A DNA stretch of 49,594 nt. Origin: JBNKWA01 sp050299555 (GTDB lineage Bacteria > Pseudomonadota > Alphaproteobacteria > Rhodobacterales > Rhodobacteraceae). The notes under the pieces are model-generated. The model worked only from the letters and a program-made list of their open reading frames with translations, was not told the origin of the DNA and made no database searches. This document shows positions 6,837 through 14,086 of this stretch, one piece after another. The DNA is taken from contig JBNKWA010000069.1 in assembly GCA_050299555.1 (NCBI GenBank), positions 1 through 49,594 of the forward strand, given 5' to 3'. The translations under genes and the position numbers were made by a program. Position 1 is the first letter of the stretch. Each line of letters starts with the position of its first letter.

Positions 6837-7964
6837 TCAGTCGGCCTCGGGGCCTTCTTCCTCGATCAGACGGACCTTGCCGGTCTTGGCCAGTTCCTGA
6901 ATCACCCGCACCACTTCCAGCTGTGCTGCCTCGCCATCGCGCTGCGGCACGTCCGGCATCGAATCGAGATCCTCGGCCAAGCGCTCGGACAGGCGCTTGG
7001 AGATGTTGCCCATGATGAAATCCACCGCGGGGTTCTTCGCCGCCTGTGCCGACTTGAGCGCCTGCAGCAACACGGCCTCTTCGACCTCCTTGGTAATGAT
7101 CGAGATCTCGCGCGGCTCCACCCGCCGGCGGATGTCGGCGAAGGTGAACATGACCCGCTGAACCTCCTTGGCCAGCGTCGGCTTCTGATCCTCCAGATGG
7201 CCAAGGAACTTGTCGCGCGTGTCGCTGGTAAGGTGGTTGAGAAGGCTGGCGATGACGTCGGCCGGACGCCTGGAACGCTTGGTGCGTTGCAGTGCCGACA
7301 GGAACTCCCGGGAAATCACATCCTCGACCATGTCGGCGACGCGCCTGTCCAGGGACGGCACGTGACTGAGGCGCAGAACCACCAGTTGCGCAAACTCGGG
7401 ATCGAGCCTCTCGATCACGCCGGCCGCCTTGTCGGCCCTAAGCTCGCTCAGGATCACCGCCGCGGTCTGCGGGTGCTCGGCGCCGATGAACGCGGTCAGT
7501 GCCGCAACCGACGTGTCATTGAGCTTTTTCCAGGTACCGCGACTGTCGCCCCCTTCGAGGTCGAACATGATCTTCTCGATCGTCGCCTCGTCCAGCACCT
7601 CGGACAGCAGGCGACGGGCGGTATTGAAACCACCCTGCACTTCCTCTTGGCTGCCGATCGAAAGCAGGAACTCGGCGATGATGGAATCGAGAACATCGTC
7701 GGAAATGCGGTCGATCTCGCTGATCGCCTTGGCGCAGCGGGTCAGGGTCGCCTCGTTCAGGTCCTTGAGGAACACGGAGGCGGTATCCGGTCCGATCGCG
7801 GTCAGAATGATTGCGGCCTTCTCGATCGGCCGCAAGGTAACGCCGCGCGCATTCTGTGCGTTGAGTTTCGCCGCCTCCCAGCCGCTCACGTTGCCGTGCT
7901 TGGAACCGTCGACGACGGCGGGCAGCGTCTCCCCGGTTGGCGCGGTGTCGCTCGGCGCGTTCAT
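6837..7964 (-). CDS. fliG: Flagellar motor switch protein FliG
   Basis: A 375-residue FliG. The start MNAPSDTAPTGET was chosen because upstream residues read out of the preceding fliP 3' end. The middle domain has the EHPQTAAVILSELRADKAA motif (canonical EHPQ) and the C-terminal domain carries the charged torque helix region (MFTFADIRRRVEPREIS; ISKRLSERLAEDLDSM). FliG links the FliF MS ring to FliM/FliN and contacts MotA. There is an extended N-terminal segment of about 45 residues. It is the last gene of the fliF-fliH-fliN-fliP-fliG operon, beginning 22 bp after the fliP stop. The sequence is diverged but the three-domain order is intact. Confidence 0.93.
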   Translation of the reverse strand: MNAPSDTAPTGETLPAVVDGSKHGNVSGWEAAKLNAQNARGVTLRPIEKAAIILTAIGPDTASVFLKDLNEATLTRCAKAISEIDRISDDVLDSIIAEFLLSIGSQEEVQGGFNTARRLLSEVLDEATIEKIMFDLEGGDSRGTWKKLNDTSVAALTAFIGAEHPQTAAVILSELRADKAAGVIERLDPEFAQLVVLRLSHVPSLDRRVADMVEDVISREFLSALQRTKRSRRPADVIASLLNHLTSDTRDKFLGHLEDQKPTLAKEVQRVMFTFADIRRRVEPREISIITKEVEEAVLLQALKSAQAAKNPAVDFIMGNISKRLSERLAEDLDSMPDVPQRDGEAAQLEVVRVIQELAKTGKVRLIEEEGPEAD

Positions 7965-7986
7965 TGCCTGCGGCTCCGGTTGCGCA

Positions 7987-8859
7987 TCACGGCGAGTAAC
8001 CCCTGACCATTGCGCCGGCAAGCAGCGTCCAGCCGTCCGCGAGGACGAAGAAGGCAAGCTTGAAAGGCAGAGAAACGACGGCGGGCGGGACCATCATCAT
8101 CCCCATGGACATCAGGATTGCGGCGATCACCAGGTCGATAACGAGGAACGGTAAAAAGATCAGAAATCCGACCTCGAATCCGCGCTGGATCTCGGACAGC
8201 AGGAACGATGGGATCAACAGCTGAAGCTGTATCCGATCGGTGGCGCCCGCAGCCTCGTCACCGCCGTCCGGGCCCCCTGACTGCGCCAGCGACGAGCCTG
8301 GCGGCGCTGCCGCGGCCAGTGTGGCGATGGTTTCGGGGTCGGCGCGGCGCTCCATGAAGCTGCGAAACGGCTCCATGGCCGGTGCAAAGGCCTCCTCCGG
8401 CGTCAGGGCGCCGTCAACCATCGGCTTGACGCCTTCGTTCCAGGATTGGGTGAAGACCGGCTCCATGACGAACCAGGTGAGAAACAGCGCCAGGCTGACG
8501 ATCATCATGTTCGGCGGTGCCTGCTGCACACCCACCGCCTGGCGCAGGATCGACAGCACCGTCACCATGAACGGAAAGCAGGTCACCATGACCGCGAGGC
8601 CCGGGGCCAGGCTGAGGAGCGTGATCAGGGCGAAGATCTGCACCGCACGCAGCGTCAATGATCCCCCGTCGCCGAGATCGACGGAAACCTGCTGAGCGTG
8701 GGCAGGACCGGCGAGGACGAGGATGCAGGCTGCGCCGGCTCCGGCGACGAGAAGCGCGGCCAGAGCAGCTATCCATGGCCGTCTGGCCGCTATTGCCGCC
8801 TGCGCGCTGCGCTGCTCGCTGGTACCAGATGTGGGGTGCGAGGGGTCGTCAGACACCAT
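7987..8859 (-). CDS. fliP: Flagellar type III export gate protein FliP
   Basis: A 290-residue membrane protein starting MVSDDPSHP, with an 11-nt overlap with the fliN end (the ATG sits in AATGGTGTCTGA). An N-terminal cytoplasmic tail of about 35 residues precedes the cleavable signal (LVLAGPAHAQQ). The FliP core follows: IFALITLLSLAPGLAVMVT, ILRQAVGVQQAPPNMMI, LFLTWFVMEPVF, a periplasmic loop, and the C-terminal pair IPSFLLSEIQRGFEVGFLI and MSMGMMMVPPAVVSLPFKL. It forms the FliPQR gate with FliQ (25673) and FliR (30800). The periplasmic loop carries a short Gly/Asp/Ala insertion. Confidence 0.95.
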   Translation of the reverse strand: MVSDDPSHPTSGTSEQRSAQAAIAARRPWIAALAALLVAGAGAACILVLAGPAHAQQVSVDLGDGGSLTLRAVQIFALITLLSLAPGLAVMVTCFPFMVTVLSILRQAVGVQQAPPNMMIVSLALFLTWFVMEPVFTQSWNEGVKPMVDGALTPEEAFAPAMEPFRSFMERRADPETIATLAAAAPPGSSLAQSGGPDGGDEAAGATDRIQLQLLIPSFLLSEIQRGFEVGFLIFLPFLVIDLVIAAILMSMGMMMVPPAVVSLPFKLAFFVLADGWTLLAGAMVRGYSP

Positions 8860-9244
8860 TGGCCAGGTCGGCGACCTCGGTAAGGCGAACGCCGAGGCGG
8901 CCCGAGTCATCGTCCATCTCCTGCAACTCGCCCCGCGCAATCAGCCGATCGCCGATATAGAGTTCCACCGGGTCGTCAATCTTGCTGTCGAGCGGCACGA
9001 CCGAATCGCGCCTCAGCTTCACCAGTTCGGACACCAGCGGCCGCGCCCGGCCGACTGAAATCATGACCTCGATCGGAACGCCCATGAAGGCGCTTTCCCG
9101 GCGGCTCGGCCGCAACGAGGGTCCATCGCTATCCGCCTGCTCGTCCGGTTCCGGGTCAATCGCCTCTCCGGTTGCCGGCAGCATCTCACCGCCGTCTTCC
9201 GCGCCGAGGTCCTTGTCTTCAATGTCATCGTCGTCAGCAGGCAT
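8849..9244 (-). CDS. fliN: Flagellar motor switch protein FliN
   Basis: A 131-residue protein starting MPADDDDIEDKD, overlapping the fliH stop by 11 bp. A strongly acidic N-terminal tail of about 50 residues is followed by a SpoA/FliMN C-terminal domain: MGVPIEVMISVGRARPLVSE, LRRDSVVPLDSKIDDPVELY, IGDRLIARGELQ. FliN builds the lower C-ring with FliM and docks FliH. No fliM is seen in the window. Translational coupling with fliH and fliP is evident from overlaps on both sides. Confidence 0.92.
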   Translation of the reverse strand: MPADDDDIEDKDLGAEDGGEMLPATGEAIDPEPDEQADSDGPSLRPSRRESAFMGVPIEVMISVGRARPLVSELVKLRRDSVVPLDSKIDDPVELYIGDRLIARGELQEMDDDSGRLGVRLTEVADLANGV

Positions 9245-9836
9245 GCTTCTTCTCCAGCGCCGGTTCGGCAATTCCGGACAATGTGGCCTCGATCAGGTCG
9301 TGAATTTCGCCCACGACCCGGCCGGTATCGATTCGATCAAAGCCGTCATCCCAGTCCAGGCGGACCTCCAGCGGCGTCAGACGAGGGTCCGGCCGGATGA
9401 CGACGTTGCCCTCGGTGGTCGACAGCGCCTTGGCCAGCGCCGCCTCGGTTTCTGCGGCGCAGCGAACCGTGACGGTTGTGTCAGGGCAGTGAGACAGCGC
9501 CCGCCCGACCGCCGCGACAACTTCGCTTGAAAGACCCAAGGGTGCCATCTGGGGGACCAGGGCAGCAACCATGTTGACCAGCACCGGTGCCAGCGACCCG
9601 AGTACCGCGGCCCGGGCCTCGACGTGACCCTGGCGGCAATCGAGCATCGCCTCGACCAGTCCGGCCCGGAGCTGGTCCTGGCGCTCGGCGTGTTCCGCGG
9701 CGGAGGCCTCGGCCCCGGCGCGAAAGCCCTCCTCATAGGCCTGCTTCCGCAGTTCGGACAGTTGTCGCGCCATCTGTTTGGGATCCGGGGCTTGTGCCTC
9801 CGATTCCTCGAAGACGGCAAATTTCACAGCAGCCAT
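9234..9836 (-). CDS. fliH: FliH-like regulator of the flagellar export ATPase
   Basis: A 200-residue protein whose start MAAVKFAVFEES lies one base after the fliF stop. It has a long helical N-terminal half with charged and Ala-rich composition (LRKQAYEEGFRAGAEASAAE, a FliH-like YxxGxxxG pattern) and a C-terminal domain with VVIRPDPRLTPLEVRLDWDD, resembling the FliH/YscL stator fold. FliH tethers FliI to FliN and the gate. The identification rests on pattern plus position between fliF and fliN. The family is poorly conserved, so similarity searches would be weak. Confidence 0.8.
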   Translation of the reverse strand: MAAVKFAVFEESEAQAPDPKQMARQLSELRKQAYEEGFRAGAEASAAEHAERQDQLRAGLVEAMLDCRQGHVEARAAVLGSLAPVLVNMVAALVPQMAPLGLSSEVVAAVGRALSHCPDTTVTVRCAAETEAALAKALSTTEGNVVIRPDPRLTPLEVRLDWDDGFDRIDTGRVVGEIHDLIEATLSGIAEPALEKKHAC

Positions 9837-9837
9837 G

Positions 9838-11397
9838 TCAACCCTGCTCCTTGGTTTTGTCAGGCGCCTCGATCCAACGGCGCAAGACATCTGCCGATTC
9901 GTCGTAACGTTCGGTAATTACCTTGCGAAGATTGGTGACCTTGCTGTCCTGGGGAGACGGCAGCGACTGTGTACGGTCGGAATGCCCGCTGCTCCCCTCG
10001 ACCACCTCGCCGGCGCCCACCAGAACGGGATCCCCGGCGTCGGCGCTGGGCGAGCGCAGCAAGATCGGGCGGACCACGAACAGCCCAAGCACAAGCGCCA
10101 CCAGGGCAAGCAGTGCACTGGGCACGTATGACGTGACCGTCGAAAGAATGCCCGAACCGCTATCGGCTACGGTCCCGCCGCTGCCGGCCTGGGGGAACTC
10201 AAGTGACTGGAGGGTCACCACATCGCCTCGTGCGGCGTCGAACCCGATGGCCGACTCCACCAGTGCCCGCAAGGAGGCCAACTCTTCCTCGCTGCGGGGG
10301 GCCCAGTTGCGGTCGCCGCCAGCCGCCTCCGTGGCGATGCCATCGACCAGCACAGCGGCGGTGATGCGCCGGATCTGCCCAGGCTGGATGACCCTCTCCC
10401 GCCGGGTCTCAGACACCTCGAAATTCAGTCGCTCGCGCGTTTGCGAGGAAGCGCTGCTGGAGCTTCCGCCCTGGTTTCCGGCGTCGCCGCTTGGCAGATT
10501 GCTGGCCACTGTCACCGCACCCGAGTCCGAGCCCTGCTGCGAATCGGAGGTTTCTTCGGTGTCGCTGCTGATCGCGACGCGGCTGGAGGGATCGATCACC
10601 CGCTCCACGATGGTCTGGCTGTCCATGTCGGCATCGATCATGATCTCGACAACCGCCCGACCCGGCCCAACCCTCGCCTCGAGCAGACGTTCCACGTTGG
10701 CCTTCATCTGCTCTGCGCGCGAGTCGCCGCCATCGCCAAGCGGGTCGGGGGAATCGCCCGAGCCGGCCTGCAGGATGACGCCGGCTGCCGAATCAATCAC
10801 CGAAACCTGCTCTGGCGCCAGTCCGGCGACGGCCGAGGCCACGAGGTAGCGGATTGCCTTGGCATGACCTGCATCGAGGCCGTTGCCGGACATGGTCACT
10901 GTCACCGAGGCGGTAGTCGGGGCATTGCGGGCAAAGGGTTGTTTCGGCGGTACGGCAATGTGCACCCGGGCGGAACGCACTCCAGGTGTTGCCAGGATGG
11001 TGCGCGCCAGTTCGCCTTCCCTGGCGCGCCAGTAGGCCGCATCGAACATCTGCGATGTTGTGCCGAATCCGGTCAGCTCATCGAGCAGCTCGTATCCCGC
11101 CGCTCCGGCCGCGGGCAGCCCGCGCGCCGCCAGCGTCATGCGGATGCGGTCACGGTCGGTGGACGCCACATAGATGCCCGAGTCGCGTACCTCGTACGCC
11201 GTACTGCTTTCCTCAAGGGCGGCGATCACCTCGCCGGCCGCCGCCGGATCGAGACCCGAGTAGAGCAGCGCCATGCGCGGGGTGGTTGCGACTTGCGCCA
11301 GCCCGACGACGGCCGCGATGGCGGCCAGGGCAGCCAGGGTGACGATCACCCGCCGCCTGGCATCCAGTGCCGTCCAAAGGCTGAGCAGTTGGGCCAA
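9838..11397 (-). CDS. fliF: Flagellar MS-ring protein FliF
   Basis: A 519-residue FliF with TM1 at about residues 16-36 and the ring-building motif domains (MALLYSGLDPAAAGEVIAAL; ELARTILATPGVRSARVHIA; SVTVTMSGNGLDAGHAKAIR). A Ser/Gly-rich linker (about 295-325) and a second membrane helix (about 430-452, LLALVALVLGLFVVRPILL) follow. The C-terminal cytoplasmic tail ends with the FliG-binding helix (VITERYDESADVLRRWIEA). It is the first gene of the minus-strand operon and divergent from fliL across 134 bp containing a CtrA-like box. It anchors the basal body in the inner membrane and templates the C-ring. Confidence 0.96.
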   Translation of the reverse strand: MAQLLSLWTALDARRRVIVTLAALAAIAAVVGLAQVATTPRMALLYSGLDPAAAGEVIAALEESSTAYEVRDSGIYVASTDRDRIRMTLAARGLPAAGAAGYELLDELTGFGTTSQMFDAAYWRAREGELARTILATPGVRSARVHIAVPPKQPFARNAPTTASVTVTMSGNGLDAGHAKAIRYLVASAVAGLAPEQVSVIDSAAGVILQAGSGDSPDPLGDGGDSRAEQMKANVERLLEARVGPGRAVVEIMIDADMDSQTIVERVIDPSSRVAISSDTEETSDSQQGSDSGAVTVASNLPSGDAGNQGGSSSSASSQTRERLNFEVSETRRERVIQPGQIRRITAAVLVDGIATEAAGGDRNWAPRSEEELASLRALVESAIGFDAARGDVVTLQSLEFPQAGSGGTVADSGSGILSTVTSYVPSALLALVALVLGLFVVRPILLRSPSADAGDPVLVGAGEVVEGSSGHSDRTQSLPSPQDSKVTNLRKVITERYDESADVLRRWIEAPDKTKEQG

Positions 11398-11465
11398 GGC
11401 TGTCCCTCACGACGATGCGCCGCAATTCTTGCCGCGCTCCTTCCCTGATCTGTCTCTGCCCCGAC

Positions 11466-11480
11466 TTAAGAATTGGTTAG
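11466..11480. promoter_or_regulatory. Probable CtrA box in the fliF/fliL divergent promoter
   Basis: TTAA-GAATTGG-TTAG, one mismatch from the CtrA consensus TTAA-N7-TTAA. It lies midway between the two divergent start codons (11397 and 11532). CtrA control of flagellar genes is established in several Rhodobacterales; binding here is inferred from the motif. Confidence 0.55.
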
Positions 11481-11531
11481 TCACACCAGGGTTAAACCGC
11501 GAAAGACCAAGGTTTTTTCGACTGTGTGAGC

Positions 11532-12023
11532 ATGGCAGACGAAGACGACGCCGAAACCGGCGACCAGAAGAAGAAAAAGGGCGGGATCCTCGGGCTTTTG
11601 CTGCCCGTGATCCTGCTTGTGGGCGGTGGCGGCGGTGGATTCGCGGTGACCTATGGCGGTCTGCTCGACAGCCTGTTGGCACCCGACAAGCCGGAGGTCG
11701 CGGCAGCCAAAGAAGCTGCCAAGGACGTCGCCTATGTGCCGATCGAGCCATTCACCGTTTCGCTGGGCAGCGGAGCGCACGCGCGCCACCTGCGCTTTTC
11801 GGCGCAGCTTGAGGTCAGCCCTGAGAGCCAGCACAGCGTGACCGAGATGACACCGAGGATCGTCGATACGTTGAACACCTACCTGCGTGCCGTGGACGAG
11901 GAGGAGCTGGATGCGCCTGGCGCCATGGTGCGGCTGCGCGGACAGATGCTGCGGCGAATCGATGTCGTGCTTGGAAATGAGGCCGTGCGCGATCTGCTGA
12001 TCATGGAATTCGTGCTGAACTGA
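11532..12023 (+). CDS. fliL: Flagellar basal-body-associated protein FliL (first copy)
   Basis: A 163-residue protein from the ATG at 11532; a GTG six bases upstream is in frame. A charged Lys-rich leader (DDAETGDQKKKKGG) precedes a single membrane anchor (ILGLLLPVILLVGGGGGGF). The periplasmic FliL domain has YVPIEPFTVSLGSGAHARHL, LEVSPESQH and the terminal VRDLLIMEFVLN. FliL surrounds the MotAB stator and tunes torque, consistent with motE and motA downstream in the same operon. A second FliL-family gene occurs at 28656. Confidence 0.92.
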   Translation: MADEDDAETGDQKKKKGGILGLLLPVILLVGGGGGGFAVTYGGLLDSLLAPDKPEVAAAKEAAKDVAYVPIEPFTVSLGSGAHARHLRFSAQLEVSPESQHSVTEMTPRIVDTLNTYLRAVDEEELDAPGAMVRLRGQMLRRIDVVLGNEAVRDLLIMEFVLN

Positions 12024-12033
12024 GGGGGCTGGA

Positions 12034-12507
12034 ATGGAATTGCTTGCCGATGGGTTGTTGATCGCTGGGGCACTGTGCGCGGCGCTTTATTGCTGGGTTC
12101 TGTCACGGCGCGTAAATGCGCTCAAGAGCTTGGAGTCGGGACTTGGCAGCGCCATCGCGGCCCTATCGCGGCAGGTTGAGGAAACCCGTCGTTCGCTATC
12201 CGCCGCCAAGCAGGAAACGACGCGTGCGGCGCAGGATCTTTCCGAGATCACGGCTCGCGCCGAAATCGCTGCGGGGCGGCTGGAATTGCTGATGGCGGCG
12301 GTCCACCGCCGCGGCGAGGGCGGCGCGACCCCGATCCGATCCGAGCCCAGGGCGGAGGTCACTGCCGCCGACGATGCTGCTGCGCCGCAAGAGGCGCAGG
12401 CCGAAGAAGGTTCGGGCGAGGTTCCTGCATCGCGCAGGTCGGCGGTTGAGGATCGTGCGGCGCTGATCAAGGCGCTGCGCGGCATCACCCGGAGCGTGGC
12501 CTCGTGA
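12034..12507 (+). CDS. Membrane-anchored coiled-coil protein, DUF6468-like, in the motor operon
   Basis: A 157-residue protein with one N-terminal membrane helix (LLADGLLIAGALCAALYCWV) followed by SRRVNALKSLESGLGSAIAA and a long alpha-helical, probably coiled-coil region (about 35-95). An acidic Ala-rich linker and a basic C-terminal helix (ALIKALRGITRS) follow. The layout and position between fliL and motE match the DUF6468 proteins of alphaproteobacterial flagellar loci; the domain name is from memory of the pattern. Function is unknown. It overlaps motE by four bases (GTGA), so the two are translationally coupled. Confidence 0.65.
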   Translation: MELLADGLLIAGALCAALYCWVLSRRVNALKSLESGLGSAIAALSRQVEETRRSLSAAKQETTRAAQDLSEITARAEIAAGRLELLMAAVHRRGEGGATPIRSEPRAEVTAADDAAAPQEAQAEEGSGEVPASRRSAVEDRAALIKALRGITRSVAS

Positions 12508-13124
12508 GCGGCGCGGCGGAGATGGGATCCACCGCGGCCGGTGCGGTTGGCCGCCGGCCACGCCTGGCGCCCCCCGGTGTGCTGGTTCTCATCACCGTAT
12601 GCCTTGGCTTTTCCGGGGCGGTGCGACTGGTCCATGCTGCGCCGGCGGTAGCAGCGCAACTGAACGAATCGCGCGAAGCGTCCGACGAGGCGCAGGGCAT
12701 GGCATGCCCGACGCCCGACGACGCCGACAGCCTGCTTGCGGCGATCCGGCAGCGCTCCGACGAACTCGACGCCGAAGAAATGCGAGTGAACGAGCGCATG
12801 CAGATACTCACGCTGGCGGAGGAGCGTTACCAGACCGAGCTGGCCGCGCTGCAGGAGGCGGAAGAAAAGCTGGCAGCGACGCTGGCATTGGCCGATGGCG
12901 CCGCCGCCCGTGACATCGAGCAGCTGACCGCCGTCTACGAGAACATGAAGCCGAAAAGCGCCGCCGAGATCTTCAACGCGATGGACGTCAACTTCGCGGC
13001 CGGCTTTCTTGGCAACATGAATCCGCAGGCGGCCGCCGACATCCTGTCGAACATGACTACCGAGGCCGCCTATTCTGTCAGTCTGATCCTGGCCAGCCGT
13101 AACATGAACGTGCCGGTTCAATAG
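12504..13124 (+). CDS. motE: MotE-type periplasmic motility chaperone
   Basis: A 206-residue protein with a GTG start in the GTGA overlap. A hydrophobic segment (VLVLITVCLGFSGAVRLVHA) serves as signal or anchor, a coiled coil spans about residues 75-135 (ELDAEEMRVNERMQILTLAE), and the C-terminal MgtE-N-like domain reads YENMKPKSAAEIFNAMD, LGNMNPQAAADILSNM. This is the MotE architecture; in Sinorhizobium MotE is the chaperone for the periplasmic motor protein MotC. It is followed by motA after 89 bp. No MotC homologue is recognised; the 819-aa exported protein after motA is the candidate client. Confidence 0.8.
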   Translation: MSGAAEMGSTAAGAVGRRPRLAPPGVLVLITVCLGFSGAVRLVHAAPAVAAQLNESREASDEAQGMACPTPDDADSLLAAIRQRSDELDAEEMRVNERMQILTLAEERYQTELAALQEAEEKLAATLALADGAAARDIEQLTAVYENMKPKSAAEIFNAMDVNFAAGFLGNMNPQAAADILSNMTTEAAYSVSLILASRNMNVPVQ

Positions 13125-13213
13125 CGGCCTTGGCGGATTATTAAGCTTATCGAGCGATCAAAAAGGGTGCTGCAGCCGATGCGGCCTGGGCCATAGAAGG
13201 GTGTGCTGCCAAC

Positions 13214-14086
13214 ATGTTGGGCATCGTCGGCATAGCGGTGATTTTGGTAATGGTCTTCGGCGGCTATGTCGCTTCCGGGGGCAAGTTCGACATCATCCTG
13301 CATGCCCTTCCCTTCGAGGGGGCCATGATCGGCGGCGCGGCAGCGGGCGCCTTCATCATCGCCAACGATATGGGCACGATCAAGCACACGCTGAAGGACA
13401 TCAAAAAGGTCTTCGGCGGCGCCAGTTGGAAGGTTCAGGACTATACCGACCTCTTGGTGCTCATGTTCTCGCTGATCCGCATCCAGCGGCAAAACCCGAT
13501 GGAGCTCGAGAACCACATCGAGGAGCCGCACGAATCTGAGCTTTTCAAGCGGTATCCACGCATTCTCGCCGATCACGAGGCTGTTGACCTGATCTGCGAC
13601 ACCATGCGGTCGGCCAGCATGAACTATGACGACCCGCACCAGGTTCAGGAAGTGCTGGAGAACCGCATCGACACCACCTACCACCACGCCCAGCATTCCA
13701 GCCACGCGTTGCAGACGATGGCCGATGGTCTGCCTGCCCTTGGCATTGTCGCCGCCGTGCTCGGTGTGATCAAGACGATGGCGGCAATCGACCAGCCACC
13801 TGAAATCCTTGGCGCGATGATCGGCGGCGCCCTTGTGGGCACGTTCCTCGGCGTCTTTCTCGCCTACGGCGTGGTTGGCCCGTTCGCAGCCAAGGTCAAG
13901 GCGATCATCGATGAGGACCAGCACTTCTACAATCTGATTCGCGAGGTCATGGTCGCCAACCTGCACAACCACCCGCCAAACATTTGCGTCGAGGTCGGCC
14001 GCCAGAACACACCACATGACAAGCGGCCGTCCTTCAACGGCCTGGAGGAGGCGCTGCGATCAGGGCGGCAGGAAGTGGCGGCGTGA
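13214..14086 (+). CDS. motA: Flagellar motor stator protein MotA
   Basis: A 290-residue MotA with TM1 at the N-terminus (MLGIVGIAVILVMVFGGYV) and TM2 around GAMIGGAAAGAFIIAN. A cytoplasmic loop carries charged torque residues, and TM3/TM4 include ADGLPALGIVAAVLGVIKTM and GGALVGTFLGVFLAYGVVGP. The C-terminal tail is long (NNHPPNICVEV-type segment, then RPSFNGLEEAL). It is a proton-driven stator with MotB, which is not in this window. The stop overlaps the start of the next gene (GTGA), coupling the two. The start ATGTTGGGCATC is preceded by a modest ribosome site. Confidence 0.95.
   Translation: MLGIVGIAVILVMVFGGYVASGGKFDIILHALPFEGAMIGGAAAGAFIIANDMGTIKHTLKDIKKVFGGASWKVQDYTDLLVLMFSLIRIQRQNPMELENHIEEPHESELFKRYPRILADHEAVDLICDTMRSASMNYDDPHQVQEVLENRIDTTYHHAQHSSHALQTMADGLPALGIVAAVLGVIKTMAAIDQPPEILGAMIGGALVGTFLGVFLAYGVVGPFAAKVKAIIDEDQHFYNLIREVMVANLHNHPPNICVEVGRQNTPHDKRPSFNGLEEALRSGRQEVAA

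Noticed and set aside
13139..13152. ATTATTAAGCTTAT before motA as a CtrA site
   Set aside because: Contains one TTAA but no second half-site at 7-bp spacing.
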